This document shows positions 7,668 to 17,600 of a stretch of 64,000 nt of DNA, piece by piece. Both the position numbers and the translations under genes were made by a program. Source of the stretch: Ancrocorticia populi (GTDB taxonomy: Bacteria > Actinomycetota > Actinomycetes > Actinomycetales > Actinomycetaceae); contig NZ_QETB01000006.1 in the NCBI RefSeq assembly GCF_003123745.1, forward strand, positions 1 to 64,000. The letters are read 5' to 3'. How positions within the stretch are numbered: position 1 is the first letter of the stretch; the number at the start of each line of letters is the position of its first letter. Below the pieces are notes generated by a model. It worked only from the letters and a program-made list of their open reading frames with translations. It was not told where the DNA came from and made no database searches.

Positions 7668-8600
7668 ATGACTCAACTTGGAGAATCTAGGATCGAAATC
7701 TCCCCGCTTTGCCTCGGTGGGAACACGTTTGGCTGGACAACAGATCAGCCAGCCTCATTCAGAGTTCTTGACGAGTACGTAAATCGCGGGGGCAATTTCA
7801 TTGACACTGCGGATTCGTATTCTGTCTGGATCCCGGGGAATAAGGGCGGCGAGTCAGAGTCTGTCATCGGCTCGTGGGTTGCTGAACGAAACAACCGGGA
7901 TCAGGTTGTTATTGCGACCAAGGTCGCCCAGTTGCCAACCCGGCCCGGGCTCTCGGCTGCCAACATCGCGGCCGCTGCTGAGGACTCTTTGAACCGCCTT
8001 CAGACTGACTACATTGACCTTTATTACGCTCATCAGGAGGACACATCGGTTCCTGTTGAAGAGTCTGTTGGAGCGTTTGCTGAGCTCCAAGCAGCAGGAA
8101 AGATCCGCGAGGTTGGGCTATCGAACCACAGTCCTGAACGAGTCCGTGAATGGATCGCGGCAGCCGACAGTATGGGTGTTCGCCGACCTGTCGCTTTGCA
8201 ACCTCACTACAATCTGGTGAAACGCGAAGATTTCGAGTCGAATCTGGCTCCAATCGCGGAGCAGTCCGCCTTGGCCGTTGTGCCTTATTACTCGCTAGCT
8301 AGCGGCTTGCTAACGGGCAGGTATCGTCCGGGTGAGCCTCTCACGGGTTCGCGCGCACCCGTTGTACAGACCTATATCAATGACAATACGGAGAACGTGC
8401 TGAGCGCTCTGTTCGATGTTGCTCAGGCCCATAGTGCGGAACCAGCAAGCGTTGCTATCGCGTGGCTGCTGGCACAGCCTACCGTCGTTGCTCCGATTGC
8501 ATCGGCGTCCAAACCCGAACAACTAGAGGCGCTCTTCCAAGGCGTTTCCCTCGAGCTCTCGGCCGAAGAGCTCGGTTTGCTGGACCGCGTGAGCCGCTAG
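7668..8600 (+). CDS. Aldo/keto reductase
   Basis: The 310-residue protein begins MTQLGESRIEISPLCLGGNT and has the AKR tetrad regions: GGNFIDTADSY (Asp and Tyr), VVIATKV (Lys), and IDLYYAHQED (His). AIAWLLAQPTVVAPIASASK near the end forms the NADP-binding site. It should reduce carbonyl substrates with NADPH; the substrate is unknown. The ATG at 7668 with AGAAAGG upstream fits the family start better than the ATG 21 bp before. Placement behind a TetR regulator suggests an inducible detoxification unit. Confidence 0.9.
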   Translation: MTQLGESRIEISPLCLGGNTFGWTTDQPASFRVLDEYVNRGGNFIDTADSYSVWIPGNKGGESESVIGSWVAERNNRDQVVIATKVAQLPTRPGLSAANIAAAAEDSLNRLQTDYIDLYYAHQEDTSVPVEESVGAFAELQAAGKIREVGLSNHSPERVREWIAAADSMGVRRPVALQPHYNLVKREDFESNLAPIAEQSALAVVPYYSLASGLLTGRYRPGEPLTGSRAPVVQTYINDNTENVLSALFDVAQAHSAEPASVAIAWLLAQPTVVAPIASASKPEQLEALFQGVSLELSAEELGLLDRVSR

Positions 8601-8653
8601 ACCGAGCTCTCCTGAGCTCAGGGGCAAGCTCCGACTCCGAGCCGAGTATGTGG

Positions 8654-9499
8654 TCAGTTGGCTGAGCTAAGAAAATCTCGGAGCGACTCGGCGGGTTTCC
8701 CCGTGATTTGCTCGACGGCATCGCTTACGGGTACCAGTTCTCCGGCGGCGATTGCCGTGTAGGTGGAGACCCATGCGTCGTACTCCCACTGCGGGGCGTC
8801 CCAAGCGCGGCGCGACTCATAGGCTTCATCGATGGTCTCGTTGTGGAATGAGACTTCGCGCCCGGTGACATCGGTGATGGTCTGCGCGATTTCGTCAAAG
8901 GTGAGTGCTTCTGGCCCCGTGAGGTCGTAAGTCTGCCCGGTGTGTGCGGTGGGGTCATGAAGCACGGCGGCCGCGACGCGGGCAACGTCGGCTCGCGTCA
9001 CGGAGGCGACCCGCCCGTCTGCTGCGGGGCCACGGAGCACGCCGTCGCTACCAACCATGGAGGTAAAGAAGTCCGTATACATGTTGTCGCGAAGGAATGT
9101 GTATGCGATGCCTGACTTGATGATGTGTTGTTCGGTTGCCCAGTGGTCGCGGGCGAGCGTGAAGGTCGCATCGGGCGCCGCCTTGAAGTAGGAGAGGTAG
9201 ACGATGTGCTCGACTCCAGCTTCAACAGCTGCGTCAATGAATGCCCGATGCTGGTCTAACCTTTCAGAACTCTCGGAAGCGGACACCATGAAGAGGAGCT
9301 TAGTCCCGGAAAGTGCGCTTCGTGATTCTTCAGTGTTTTCGTAGCTGTTCTGTACGGCAGTGGCTCCCGGCAGTTTCGGGGCCTTGTTGGGATTTCGGGC
9401 GAGGAGGCGCTGGCTGAGGCCGTCATCAGCGAGATGCTGGGCTACCAGCCCGCCAATATGGCCAGTTGATCCAGTGATGGCGAGTGCGGGAAGGGACAT
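8654..9499 (-). CDS. NmrA-like NAD(P)-binding protein (QorB-type reductase)
   Basis: The 281-residue protein starts MSLPALAITGSTGHIGGLVA, an atypical short-chain dehydrogenase nucleotide motif, and continues with LLARNPNKAPKLPGA. HIVYLSYFKAAPDATFTLAR and TFLRDNMYTDF are typical of NmrA/QorB quinone oxidoreductase-like proteins. The ATG at 9499 has GAGGAG upstream and matches the Rossmann start; the longer in-frame start at 9526 adds unrelated residues. The ligand is unknown. It is convergent with the aldo-keto reductase, so the two are separately transcribed. Confidence 0.85.
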   Translation of the reverse strand: MSLPALAITGSTGHIGGLVAQHLADDGLSQRLLARNPNKAPKLPGATAVQNSYENTEESRSALSGTKLLFMVSASESSERLDQHRAFIDAAVEAGVEHIVYLSYFKAAPDATFTLARDHWATEQHIIKSGIAYTFLRDNMYTDFFTSMVGSDGVLRGPAADGRVASVTRADVARVAAAVLHDPTAHTGQTYDLTGPEALTFDEIAQTITDVTGREVSFHNETIDEAYESRRAWDAPQWEYDAWVSTYTAIAAGELVPVSDAVEQITGKPAESLRDFLSSAN

Positions 9500-9957
9500 A
9501 GCTAAACTCCTCAAGGGTGCAAACAACGTTTAGTGGCTCCCATCGATACTAGCGTTTTGAGGAAGGTGCTGGCTTCTGTTGGGTTGGAGGTTCTTATGGG
9601 TGTTCACTTGACCAATTGGACAATAGACGTCATAGAAGAAGCCGTGGGGCTTAGGTTCAGTGCAGTGAGTTCAAGAATGAAGATCAAGCCTGTCTCAGCA
9701 TTGTGGACGAAGCGGACACGCGAATCCCTTTGAATTCACAACTACATTTAGCGTTGTTTCAGAAATGGTGCTATCCGCCAATGCGCGCCGTTTCGTGGCA
9801 TACTATTTACAATATCCAGCCAGCACCTAGGGAGTTGAATTACGGGACGGGCGCCGTAGCCTCACATACCTGTAACACTTACTATCTTCGGCACGAGTAC
9901 CGCCAAGTGTGAACGGTAAGAGTCGGTGTCCCTCAGCGTAGAGAGGAAAGGAAGATA
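9500..9957. other. Intergenic region without a supported gene
   Basis: This 458-bp stretch is visibly more AT-rich than its flanks. The short open frames in it lack ribosome sites and family features. It holds the promoter of the NmrA-like gene at the left and that of the PH-like gene at the right. It looks like the left boundary of the defence-type island. Confidence 0.5.
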
Positions 9958-10539
9958 GTGGCCGCGAAATATAATCTTCAGCCGAATGAAGTTGTGCTGC
10001 TTAAAGACGAGCATGTCATGCACGGTGGTTTTTGGTCGTCGTACACCGATGAGTTGATACTCACCAACCTCAACTTGGTGCTGGTGAAGAAAGGCATGTT
10101 CGGTAATTCAAAAGGAAATCTAACGTTTCCTTTGAATCAAATCAAAGTCTACGGTCAACAGGCGCAAGCTGTGATCGGGAAAGCTGCGAACGACACAAAA
10201 GTACTGGAGGTGTACTTCGTGAATGGGGAGGAAAAGTTTGCGTTTCAGTCAGGAGGGAAGAAAAAGCTCAACGACTGGATCGGCAAGATCAACCAAGTAG
10301 TAACGGGAGTAGAAGCACCCGTCCACCAAGACACGGGAATGGCAATTCCAGGTGCAGCTATGGTCGCCGATGTCGTGAACGACACGCTTGGAGTTTTCAG
10401 ATCCGCATTTGGTTCGAAGGCAAAAGTCCCGGTGAAAGTCACAAGAAAGTGCAACGGTTGCGGCGCTCCGGTATCAGGCTCTACGGGTCAGATGATCGCC
10501 TGCGAATACTGCGGTTCGAGCCAGCAGCTTCGAGGTTGA
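9958..10539 (+). CDS. PH-like domain protein with C-terminal zinc ribbon
   Basis: The 193-residue protein starts at GTG behind AGGAAAGG. Residues about 10-125 show a bacterial PH/GRAM-like beta pattern (GGFWSSYTDELILTNLNLVL, FPLNQIKVYG, KFAFQSGGKKKLNDWIGKI). After a linker, TRKCNGCGAP and IACEYCGSSQQL make a CxxC-CxxC zinc ribbon. No membrane segment is evident. The next gene, an SPFH-SHOCT protein, follows after 16 bp, so they form a pair that probably acts at the membrane. No specific function is assigned. Confidence 0.75.
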   Translation: MAAKYNLQPNEVVLLKDEHVMHGGFWSSYTDELILTNLNLVLVKKGMFGNSKGNLTFPLNQIKVYGQQAQAVIGKAANDTKVLEVYFVNGEEKFAFQSGGKKKLNDWIGKINQVVTGVEAPVHQDTGMAIPGAAMVADVVNDTLGVFRSAFGSKAKVPVKVTRKCNGCGAPVSGSTGQMIACEYCGSSQQLRG

Positions 10540-10555
10540 GTAGAAGGGATTAGCA

Positions 10556-11701
10556 ATGGGTATCATTCAGGCCTTCACCGGAGCTCTCAGCGGAACATTC
10601 GCGGACCAGTGGAAAGATATTATCACCGCAGGTTACTTTACTGAGTACTCGGTCGTGGCTCCAGGCATACACCAGCAAGCCAACAACCACCGTGGTGTCA
10701 ACTCCAAGGGTTCAGCCGATGTCATCACCAACGGCTCGAAGGTTTTCGTCCCCGAGAACACCGCGGCCTTTATCTTCAGCCAGGCAGGTATCGAGGATGT
10801 CATTACTCAAGCTGGTGGGTATGAATACTGGGCCGGACAACCAAGTATCTTCAGCGGGGAAGGCTTTACCGCACCGATCGTCAAGCAGACCACGGAGCGC
10901 TTCCGCTTCGGTGGTCAGACTTCTGACCAGAAGTATCTAGCCTTTGTCAACCTCCGTGAGATCCGTGGTCTCAAGTTTGGCACGCGAGGGCCGGTAGTCT
11001 ATCACGATAGCTTTTACGACGCTGATCTAGAAATTATGGCGTTCGGAACTTTCTCGCTCCGTATCGTTGATCCCGTCGCGTTCGTCCGCAACTTTCTACC
11101 CGCGAATGCACGTTATTACGCTTTCGATAGCCCACAGGCCCGCCAGCAGATCTCCTCCGAGTTCATACAAGCGTTCCTTGTGGCAGTCAATTCTCTCTCG
11201 GCGACCCATCGGATTTCGGAACTACCAGCGCAGGCCGGATCTATCGCTGAACTGATTGCCGACGACAGCTCTGCTCTTGGCTCTTGGATCACTAGGTATG
11301 GATTGGATGTAGTACAGGTGGGTATCGAGAGCATCGAATTCTCGCCTGAATCGCGAAATCTGGTTAAACAGTACGCCAGCAACAAGATGAACCTCTCGGC
11401 ATTCGAGGCGATCTCACAGCAAGCGTCGAATATTGCAGCCCAACAGAAGGTTTCTCAGGGTGTTCAGGATCACGGTTTAGGAGACGGTGGCGGAATGTTA
11501 TTCGGCATGAATCTTGCGCAGGCAATCAACCCGTTGACTGCAGCTCCAGTTGCACCAGTAGCTGCTGCAAGTGCGCCCTCACCGTTGCTTTCATTGGATG
11601 AGCAGATCGAAACCATTAAGAAGCTGAAGGAACTTGTTGACGTCGGGATCCTGTCTCAGGATGAGTTCGAAGCAAAGAAGAAAGAGGTCTTCGGTCTCTG
11701 A
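10556..11701 (+). CDS. SPFH-domain / virion-core-like protein with C-terminal SHOCT motif
   Basis: The 381-residue protein belongs to the bacterial SPFH group named after a poxvirus core protein (YdjI-like). Signs are FADQWKDIITAGYFTEYSVV near the start, SKVFVPENTAAFIFSQAGIE, the SPFH core FGTFSLRIVDPVAFVRNF and a helical region to about residue 300. An Ala/Pro-rich linker leads to LDEQIETIKKLKELVDVGIL and SQDEFEAKKKEVFGL, a SHOCT tail. Such proteins assemble oligomers at membranes. It pairs with the PH/zinc-ribbon gene and lies just upstream of a type I restriction operon. An involvement in envelope stress or defence is inference. Confidence 0.8.
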   Translation: MGIIQAFTGALSGTFADQWKDIITAGYFTEYSVVAPGIHQQANNHRGVNSKGSADVITNGSKVFVPENTAAFIFSQAGIEDVITQAGGYEYWAGQPSIFSGEGFTAPIVKQTTERFRFGGQTSDQKYLAFVNLREIRGLKFGTRGPVVYHDSFYDADLEIMAFGTFSLRIVDPVAFVRNFLPANARYYAFDSPQARQQISSEFIQAFLVAVNSLSATHRISELPAQAGSIAELIADDSSALGSWITRYGLDVVQVGIESIEFSPESRNLVKQYASNKMNLSAFEAISQQASNIAAQQKVSQGVQDHGLGDGGGMLFGMNLAQAINPLTAAPVAPVAAASAPSPLLSLDEQIETIKKLKELVDVGILSQDEFEAKKKEVFGL

Positions 11702-11712
11702 GCTCTCATCGT

Positions 11713-11728
11713 GCTAGATGTGTCTAGC
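11713..11728. promoter_or_regulatory. Perfect inverted repeat after the SPFH gene
   Basis: GCTAGA and TCTAGC flank a TGTG loop, 12 bp after the SPFH stop and before the hsdM promoter region. It may be a short terminator or an operator; no U-run follows. Confidence 0.3.
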
Positions 11729-11880
11729 CGAAAACAGGCGTCTGGCTCACTTTGGCCCGGCTCCATCCACCCGCCACAACTGCGGATATGATGGTGGTGT
11801 ACTGTCGCGCCATACCGCACGCGCGCAGCACAAGACTCACCGCGCAGAAGGCGCAACCCACTCACAGAACGGAATCGCGT

Positions 11881-13431
11881 TTGAGAACCAAGAATCTTGC
11901 TGAGGTCCGATCCACGCTGTGGGCCGCAGCTGATGAACTGCGAGCGAACTCGAAGCTGACGGCCGCTCAATACCGTGATCCCGTGCTTGGCCTAGTCTTC
12001 CTCGCATACGCCGAGAACAGGTTCGAATCGATCCGAGCCACCGTTGAGGCCAACGCCTCCGCCCGCAACCCCGTCACGATCGCGGATTACAAAGCGAAGT
12101 CCGTGCTCTACGTGCCCAAAGAGTCGCGCCTGTCCTACCTAGTCGGCCTCCCAGAAGGTGAGGACATCGGTAAAGCCGCAGATAACGCCATTAAGGCGAT
12201 TGAAGAGTCTAACCCCGAACTCAAGGGCGTCCTTCCCCGCGGTTACCAAAAGCTGGAGCCATCAACCCTCGTCGAGCTCCTTCGCCTCTTCGCTCCACTT
12301 CCCGCCGAGCTTGGGGGAGACGCGTTCGGATTCATCTATGAGGACTTCCTATCCCACTTCGCCGCGCAAGAAGGCAAAGGCGGTGGCGAGTACTTCACCC
12401 CATACTCGATCGTCCGTCTGATCGTTGAGATCCTCCAACCCTTCGAGGGCCGTGTGTTCGATCCCGCGTGCGGCTCAGGTGGCATGTTCGTCCAGTGCGC
12501 CAAGTTCGTTGAACGCCACCACGAATCGGCCACCCGCAAGCTCTCGGTCTTCGGCGCCGAGAAGACTGATGAAACTGTTCCCCTCACCAAAATGAACCTC
12601 GCCCTCCACGGCCTCTCTGGAGACATCCGTCAGGCCAACAGCTACTACGAGGATCCCCACCGCTCAGTTGGCGCCTTCGATTATGTCATGGCAAACCCGC
12701 CCTTCAACGTGGACAAGATCAAGAAGGATCTTCTCGCGGGCGATAAGCGATACCCGTTCGGCCTCCCGAAGTCAGATAACGGCAACTACATCTGGATCGA
12801 ACAGTTCTACTCCGCCCTCGCGCCCAAGGGCCGCGCCGGCTTCGTCATGGCGAACAGCGCGGGGGACGCGGGCAACTCCGAGAAGCTGATCCGCAAACAG
12901 ATCATCGAGTCCGGCGCCGTTGATGTCATGGTTGCTGTCAGCTCCAACTTCTTCTACACGGTCACGCTGCCGGTAACACTCTGGTTCTTCGACAAAGCGA
13001 AGATCGGCACACCTCGCGAAGATTCGGTGCTGTTCATCGACGCCCGCAACATCTACCGGCAGATCGATCGCGCGCATCGCGATTTCACGGCCGAGCAGAT
13101 CGAGTTCCTCGCCAACATCGTCCGGCTCTACCGTGGCGAGGAGGCCACTACCGCGGACGGCAGCAGCGACCTTATGACGGAAAACTTCCCGGAAGGTATG
13201 TACGCGGACGTCCCGGGACTCTGCAAGGTCACCACTCGAGCGGAGATTGAGGCCCAGGGTTGGAGCCTGAACCCGGGCAGGTACGTGGGTTCCGTTGTTA
13301 TTGAGGACGACGACGAAGACTTCCACACCAAACTCTCCACCCTCTATGAGGAGTTCACGAGCCTCAGCGACGAAGCCGAAGTGCTCCGTACGAAGGTTGA
13401 TGCCGCGGTCCAAGGGGTGCTCGGGCTATGA
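11881..13431 (+). CDS. hsdM: Type I restriction-modification DNA methyltransferase subunit HsdM
   Basis: HsdM methylates adenine at the site chosen by HsdS and is needed for both modification and restriction. The N-terminal helical domain begins LAEVRSTLWAAADELRANSK. The AdoMet motif FDPACGSGGMFVQ is at about residues 194-206 and the catalytic ANPPF near 270. TPYSIVRLIVEIL precedes motif I as usual. A TTG at 11881 (LRTKNLAEV) fits the family start; the in-frame ATG at 11752 would add 43 residues with no family likeness. The 3' end overlaps hsdS by 4 bp. The call is firm; the start is uncertain. Confidence 0.92.
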   Translation: MRTKNLAEVRSTLWAAADELRANSKLTAAQYRDPVLGLVFLAYAENRFESIRATVEANASARNPVTIADYKAKSVLYVPKESRLSYLVGLPEGEDIGKAADNAIKAIEESNPELKGVLPRGYQKLEPSTLVELLRLFAPLPAELGGDAFGFIYEDFLSHFAAQEGKGGGEYFTPYSIVRLIVEILQPFEGRVFDPACGSGGMFVQCAKFVERHHESATRKLSVFGAEKTDETVPLTKMNLALHGLSGDIRQANSYYEDPHRSVGAFDYVMANPPFNVDKIKKDLLAGDKRYPFGLPKSDNGNYIWIEQFYSALAPKGRAGFVMANSAGDAGNSEKLIRKQIIESGAVDVMVAVSSNFFYTVTLPVTLWFFDKAKIGTPREDSVLFIDARNIYRQIDRAHRDFTAEQIEFLANIVRLYRGEEATTADGSSDLMTENFPEGMYADVPGLCKVTTRAEIEAQGWSLNPGRYVGSVVIEDDDEDFHTKLSTLYEEFTSLSDEAEVLRTKVDAAVQGVLGL

Positions 13432-14630
13432 GCGAGTGGCGGGAGGTCGTTCTGGGAGACTTATGTGAGAGAGTTACTGTCGGTCACGTAGGTCCAATGG
13501 CTACTCAATACGTTGATAGTGGCGTGCCATTTCTACGATCGCAGAATGTGCGGCCCTTCGTCATCGATACGGAGGGTATGTTCTTTATTGGGGATGAGTT
13601 CAACGCGAAGCTCCGCAAATCCTCACTTTCGGTGGGTGACGTTGTTGTAATTAGAACCGGTTACCCTGGCACAGCTTCTGTGATTCCTATGGAGCTGGAC
13701 GGAGCGAATTGTGCTGACCTCGTCATTATTACGCCGTCCAAAGAGCTTAATCCGCATTTGCTTGCTGCACTCTTCAACTCGGCTTACGGATCGAATGTCG
13801 TCAAGTCGCAGCTCGTAGGTTCGGCTCAGCAACATTTTAACGTCGGATCTGCCAAGAGAATGAAGATCAAGCTCCCTGATCGGCGAAGCCAGGACAAGAT
13901 TGCGGATGTGCTGTGTAGTTTTAACGATCTGATCGAGAACAACCGGCGGCGAGTTGCCGTGTTGGAGGAGATGGCTCGGACCATCTACCGCGAGTGGTTC
14001 GTGAAGTTCCGCTATCCCGGGCATGAAGACGTTTCGCTCGTCGACTCCGAACTCGGCCCAATCCCCGAGGGGTGGAAGGTGCAGAGATTGGAAGAATTAG
14101 GAAAGCTCGTCGGTGGCAATACGACTACTAAGGCTGCATATGTAGCGACCGGAAACGTCGCTTTCAGTGCCGCGGGCCCCGATGGCTTCCTGCCAGACTA
14201 TGAAGTGGATGGTGTTGGAGTCGTACTGTCGGCGGTGGGGGCTCGGTGTGGTAGGACCTTCTGGGCGTCTGGACGTTGGTCTTCAATTGCGAACACGATC
14301 AAGATCCTTCCGTATGAGCCTCAGCAGAATGCCAGCTGGCTCTATTTGGCGACCAAGAATCCGGATATTTGGCCGAAACGGGGTTCGGCTCAGCCATTCG
14401 TATCGATCAATGATGCGCGCGGAGTGCAGATCGTAACCGCCGATAAACAGACGCATCTCGCCTTCGAAACATGCGTGCGTCCTTTGTTCGACGATGTTGA
14501 TATTCTCCGGCAGCAGCGTGATCGACTTGCGTCAATCCGCGACTTGCTCCTCCCAAAACTCGTCACAGGCAAGATAGACGTCTCTACACTGGATCTTGAT
14601 GCACTCGTGAAGGAGCGGGGGATGGCATGA
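13428..14630 (+). CDS. hsdS: Type I restriction-modification specificity subunit HsdS
   Basis: The 400-residue protein has two target-recognition domains of similar layout. The first spans about 1-150 (SEWREVVLGDLCERVTVGHV to MKIKLPDRRSQDKIADVL), followed by a conserved helical spacer LIENNRRRVAVLEEMARTIY. The second TRD starts at about residue 205 (GPIPEGWKVQRLEELGKLV) and ends in the distal helix LRQQRDRLASIRDLLLPKLV. The TRDs determine a bipartite recognition site that cannot be predicted here. It overlaps hsdM and hsdR by 4 bp each, so the operon is translationally coupled. Codon use in the TRDs looks less GC-biased than in hsdM, as expected for exchangeable domains. Confidence 0.93.
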   Translation: MSEWREVVLGDLCERVTVGHVGPMATQYVDSGVPFLRSQNVRPFVIDTEGMFFIGDEFNAKLRKSSLSVGDVVVIRTGYPGTASVIPMELDGANCADLVIITPSKELNPHLLAALFNSAYGSNVVKSQLVGSAQQHFNVGSAKRMKIKLPDRRSQDKIADVLCSFNDLIENNRRRVAVLEEMARTIYREWFVKFRYPGHEDVSLVDSELGPIPEGWKVQRLEELGKLVGGNTTTKAAYVATGNVAFSAAGPDGFLPDYEVDGVGVVLSAVGARCGRTFWASGRWSSIANTIKILPYEPQQNASWLYLATKNPDIWPKRGSAQPFVSINDARGVQIVTADKQTHLAFETCVRPLFDDVDILRQQRDRLASIRDLLLPKLVTGKIDVSTLDLDALVKERGMA

Positions 14631-17600
14631 CACCGATTGGTCCTGAATCGAAGTACGTAGAGAACCCAACCATGGAGTTGCTCGCCCAGCTTGGGTGGAG
14701 CACGGTTGACGCATTTGGGGAGATACTCGGCATCAAGGGAACTCTGGGCCGCGACTCCCAGCACGATGTTGTGCTGACCCATCGGCTAAAACGAGCGATG
14801 CTCAGGCTCAATACCCCGGACATTCCTGACTCTCTGATCGACGAAGCTGTCGAAGCTGTTACGAAGGATCGATCAGCCATGGATCGGGTCCGAGCGAACC
14901 GGGAGGTGTATGGCCTCCTGCGAGATGGCTACCTCGCCGAATGGACCGACGAGAATGGCGATAAGCACCTCGAAACTCTCCGCTACCTCGACCTAAAGAA
15001 TCCGCATAGCAACGATCTGCTGGCGGTTCAGCAAATGTGGGTGAAGGGAACCCTCCATTCGCGGCGGCTTGACGTCGCACTGTTCGTCAATGGAATCCCG
15101 CTGGTGTTGATGGAGCTGAAGGGACCGAGCCAACCCGTCAAGGCGGCCTTCGACGATAACGTGACAGATTATCGCGACACAATCCCGCAGCTATTCGTGC
15201 CAAATTGTTTCGTCTTGCTATCCAATGGTAGCGAGGCAAAGATCGGCTCCACGTTTGCTCCGTGGGACTACTTCAGCGATTGGAAAGTTATCGATGCGGC
15301 CGGTAATCGGGGCGCGATTTCCCTGGAAACCGCGCTGCGAGGCACCTGCGATCCGGCGATCTTGCTGGACCTGTTCGAGAACTTTGTTGCTTACCTAGAG
15401 CGTCCGGGCGGGCTGATCAAGAACATCGCTCGCTCACATCAGTATCTCGGTGTTAACGCGGCCATCCACAATATGCAGCGTGCTCGTGCCGAGAACGACA
15501 AACGGCTTGGGGTGTTCTGGCATACCCAAGGTTCGGGTAAGAGCCTCTCGATGCTGTGGTTCACGCAGAAAGTCTTGAGGCAGATCCCGGGTAAGTGGAC
15601 ATTCGTGATGGTTACTGACCGTACGGAATTGGACACGCAGCTCCATGGCGAGTTCGCCGATGCGGGTGCCGTGCCGCCCGAGGCAAAGGTGCACGCCGAA
15701 TCGATCGCGAACCTGCGCGAACTGTTGGCGGCAGACCACCGATACGTCTTCACGCTGATTCAGAAGTTCCAGCCATCGAAGGCTGCAGGTGAACGAGAGA
15801 TGCCGGTGTTGTCGGATAGGTCTGACGTCGTCGTTATAACTGACGAAGCCCACCGCAGCCAATACGATACACTCGCACTGAATATGCGACGCGCCCTACC
15901 CAATGCCTCGATGATGGGCTTCACCGGTACACCTCTGATCGCGGGTGAGGAGCAGGCAACGCGGGAGCAGTTCGGTGACTACGTCAGCGTCTACAACTTT
16001 CGGGACGCAATCGAAGATGGTGCGACCGTTCCTCTCTACTACGAGAACCGCATCCCCGAACTCCAATTGGAAAACGAGGGTTTCTCCGACGAACTCAATT
16101 CACTCCTCGAAGCGGCGGAAGTGGACGAGGATTCCGAGGGTGCCCTTGCCCGAGAGTTCGGGACTCAATACGCCCTGCTGACGCGGCCCAAGAGATTGCG
16201 AACTATTGCCAAGGATCTTGTACAGCACTTCGTGGGGCGCGGATTCTCCGGTAAGGCGATGTATGTGGGGCTGGACAAGGCGGCGGCCGTGCGGACGTAT
16301 GACTACGTCCAAGAGGCATGGGCCGAGTATTTAGTGGACTTGCGCAAACAACACGACGCCCTGCCCGTGTTGGAACGCCCGTGGTTAGCATCCCGCATTG
16401 AGTTGATGGAGACCACGGACATGGCTGCGGTGGTCTCTCAAGGACAGAACGAGCTGAAGATGCTCGATGATCAGGGACTCGACATTCGGCCGCATCGGGA
16501 GAGGATGAACCGCGAGGACTTAGCCGAGAAGTTCAAGGATCCCAGCGATCCTCTGCGTATCGTTTTCGTGTGCGCCATGTGGATGACGGGGTTTGATGCC
16601 CCGAGCGTGTCAACAATCTACCTAGACCGGCCGATGAAGAACCACACGCTTATGCAGACCATTGCGCGGGCCAACCGGGTATTTCCTGAGAAGGAAAACG
16701 GCCTCATTGCCGATTACGTTGGTGTATTCCGGAACCTAGAAAAGGCGCTCGCGATCTATGGGGCGGGGAACGCGGGGGATTCTCCCATTGAGATCGTTGA
16801 TGAGTTGGCGGTGGAGCTGGATGGAGCTGTTGGGGACATTACGGCGTTTTGTGCTGGCCTAGGTGTGGACCTCGGGGAAATACGGGATGCTGGGGGATTC
16901 GAGCACATTGCCAAACGGGATGCTGCCGTGGAAGCTCTGCTCGTGGACGAGAAGACGCGTACTGACTTCATCGTGAAAGCGCGGCAGGTTCGGAAGCTTT
17001 TCAAAGCTCTGCTGCCGAACCCAAGGGCCGCCGCCCAGCAGCGCACTGTCGCGGGGATTCGCGAGATCCACCAGCGCATTATCGAGGTTACCCGGCCGGT
17101 TAAGCCCGACATTTCCGAGGTTGCGGATTCGGTCGATGCACTTCTGGATCGGTCCGTTGGGGCAAATGAGTATATGATCCGGGCGGCTGTTGAGGGAGAA
17201 CGGCCTGACCCTCTGATCGATTTGTCGCTTATTGACTTTGACGGGCTGGCGGCCCAGATCGCTGGCCGGAAACGCGCCGAGACCGATCGGTTCGCTCAGC
17301 TGCTTCGCCAGAAGGCCATCGGGGCGTCTACGCGCAACCCCACGCGGTACGAACTTGTTGAACGAATCGAGAAACTGATCGAGGATTACAACGCGGGGAG
17401 CCTCAATATAGACGAGTATCTGCGCCGTTTGATGGCTCTTTCTCAGACACTCAGCGAAGAGGAAGAGCGTGCGGCTCGCGAAGAACTGACAGAGGAGCAG
17501 CTGGCGATCCTTGACCTGCTAACCAAGCCCGATCCGGTGCTCACGGACGAAGAGCTAGAGAGGGTGAAGGTGGGGGCCAAGGATCTACTTGAGCGACTAC

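Noticed and set aside
9533-9912. Open frames of 66 and 69 residues before the PH-like gene
   Set aside because: No ribosome site, no recognisable features.
12772-13413. 213-residue open frame antisense to hsdM
   Set aside because: It mirrors codon bias of hsdM and has no family features.
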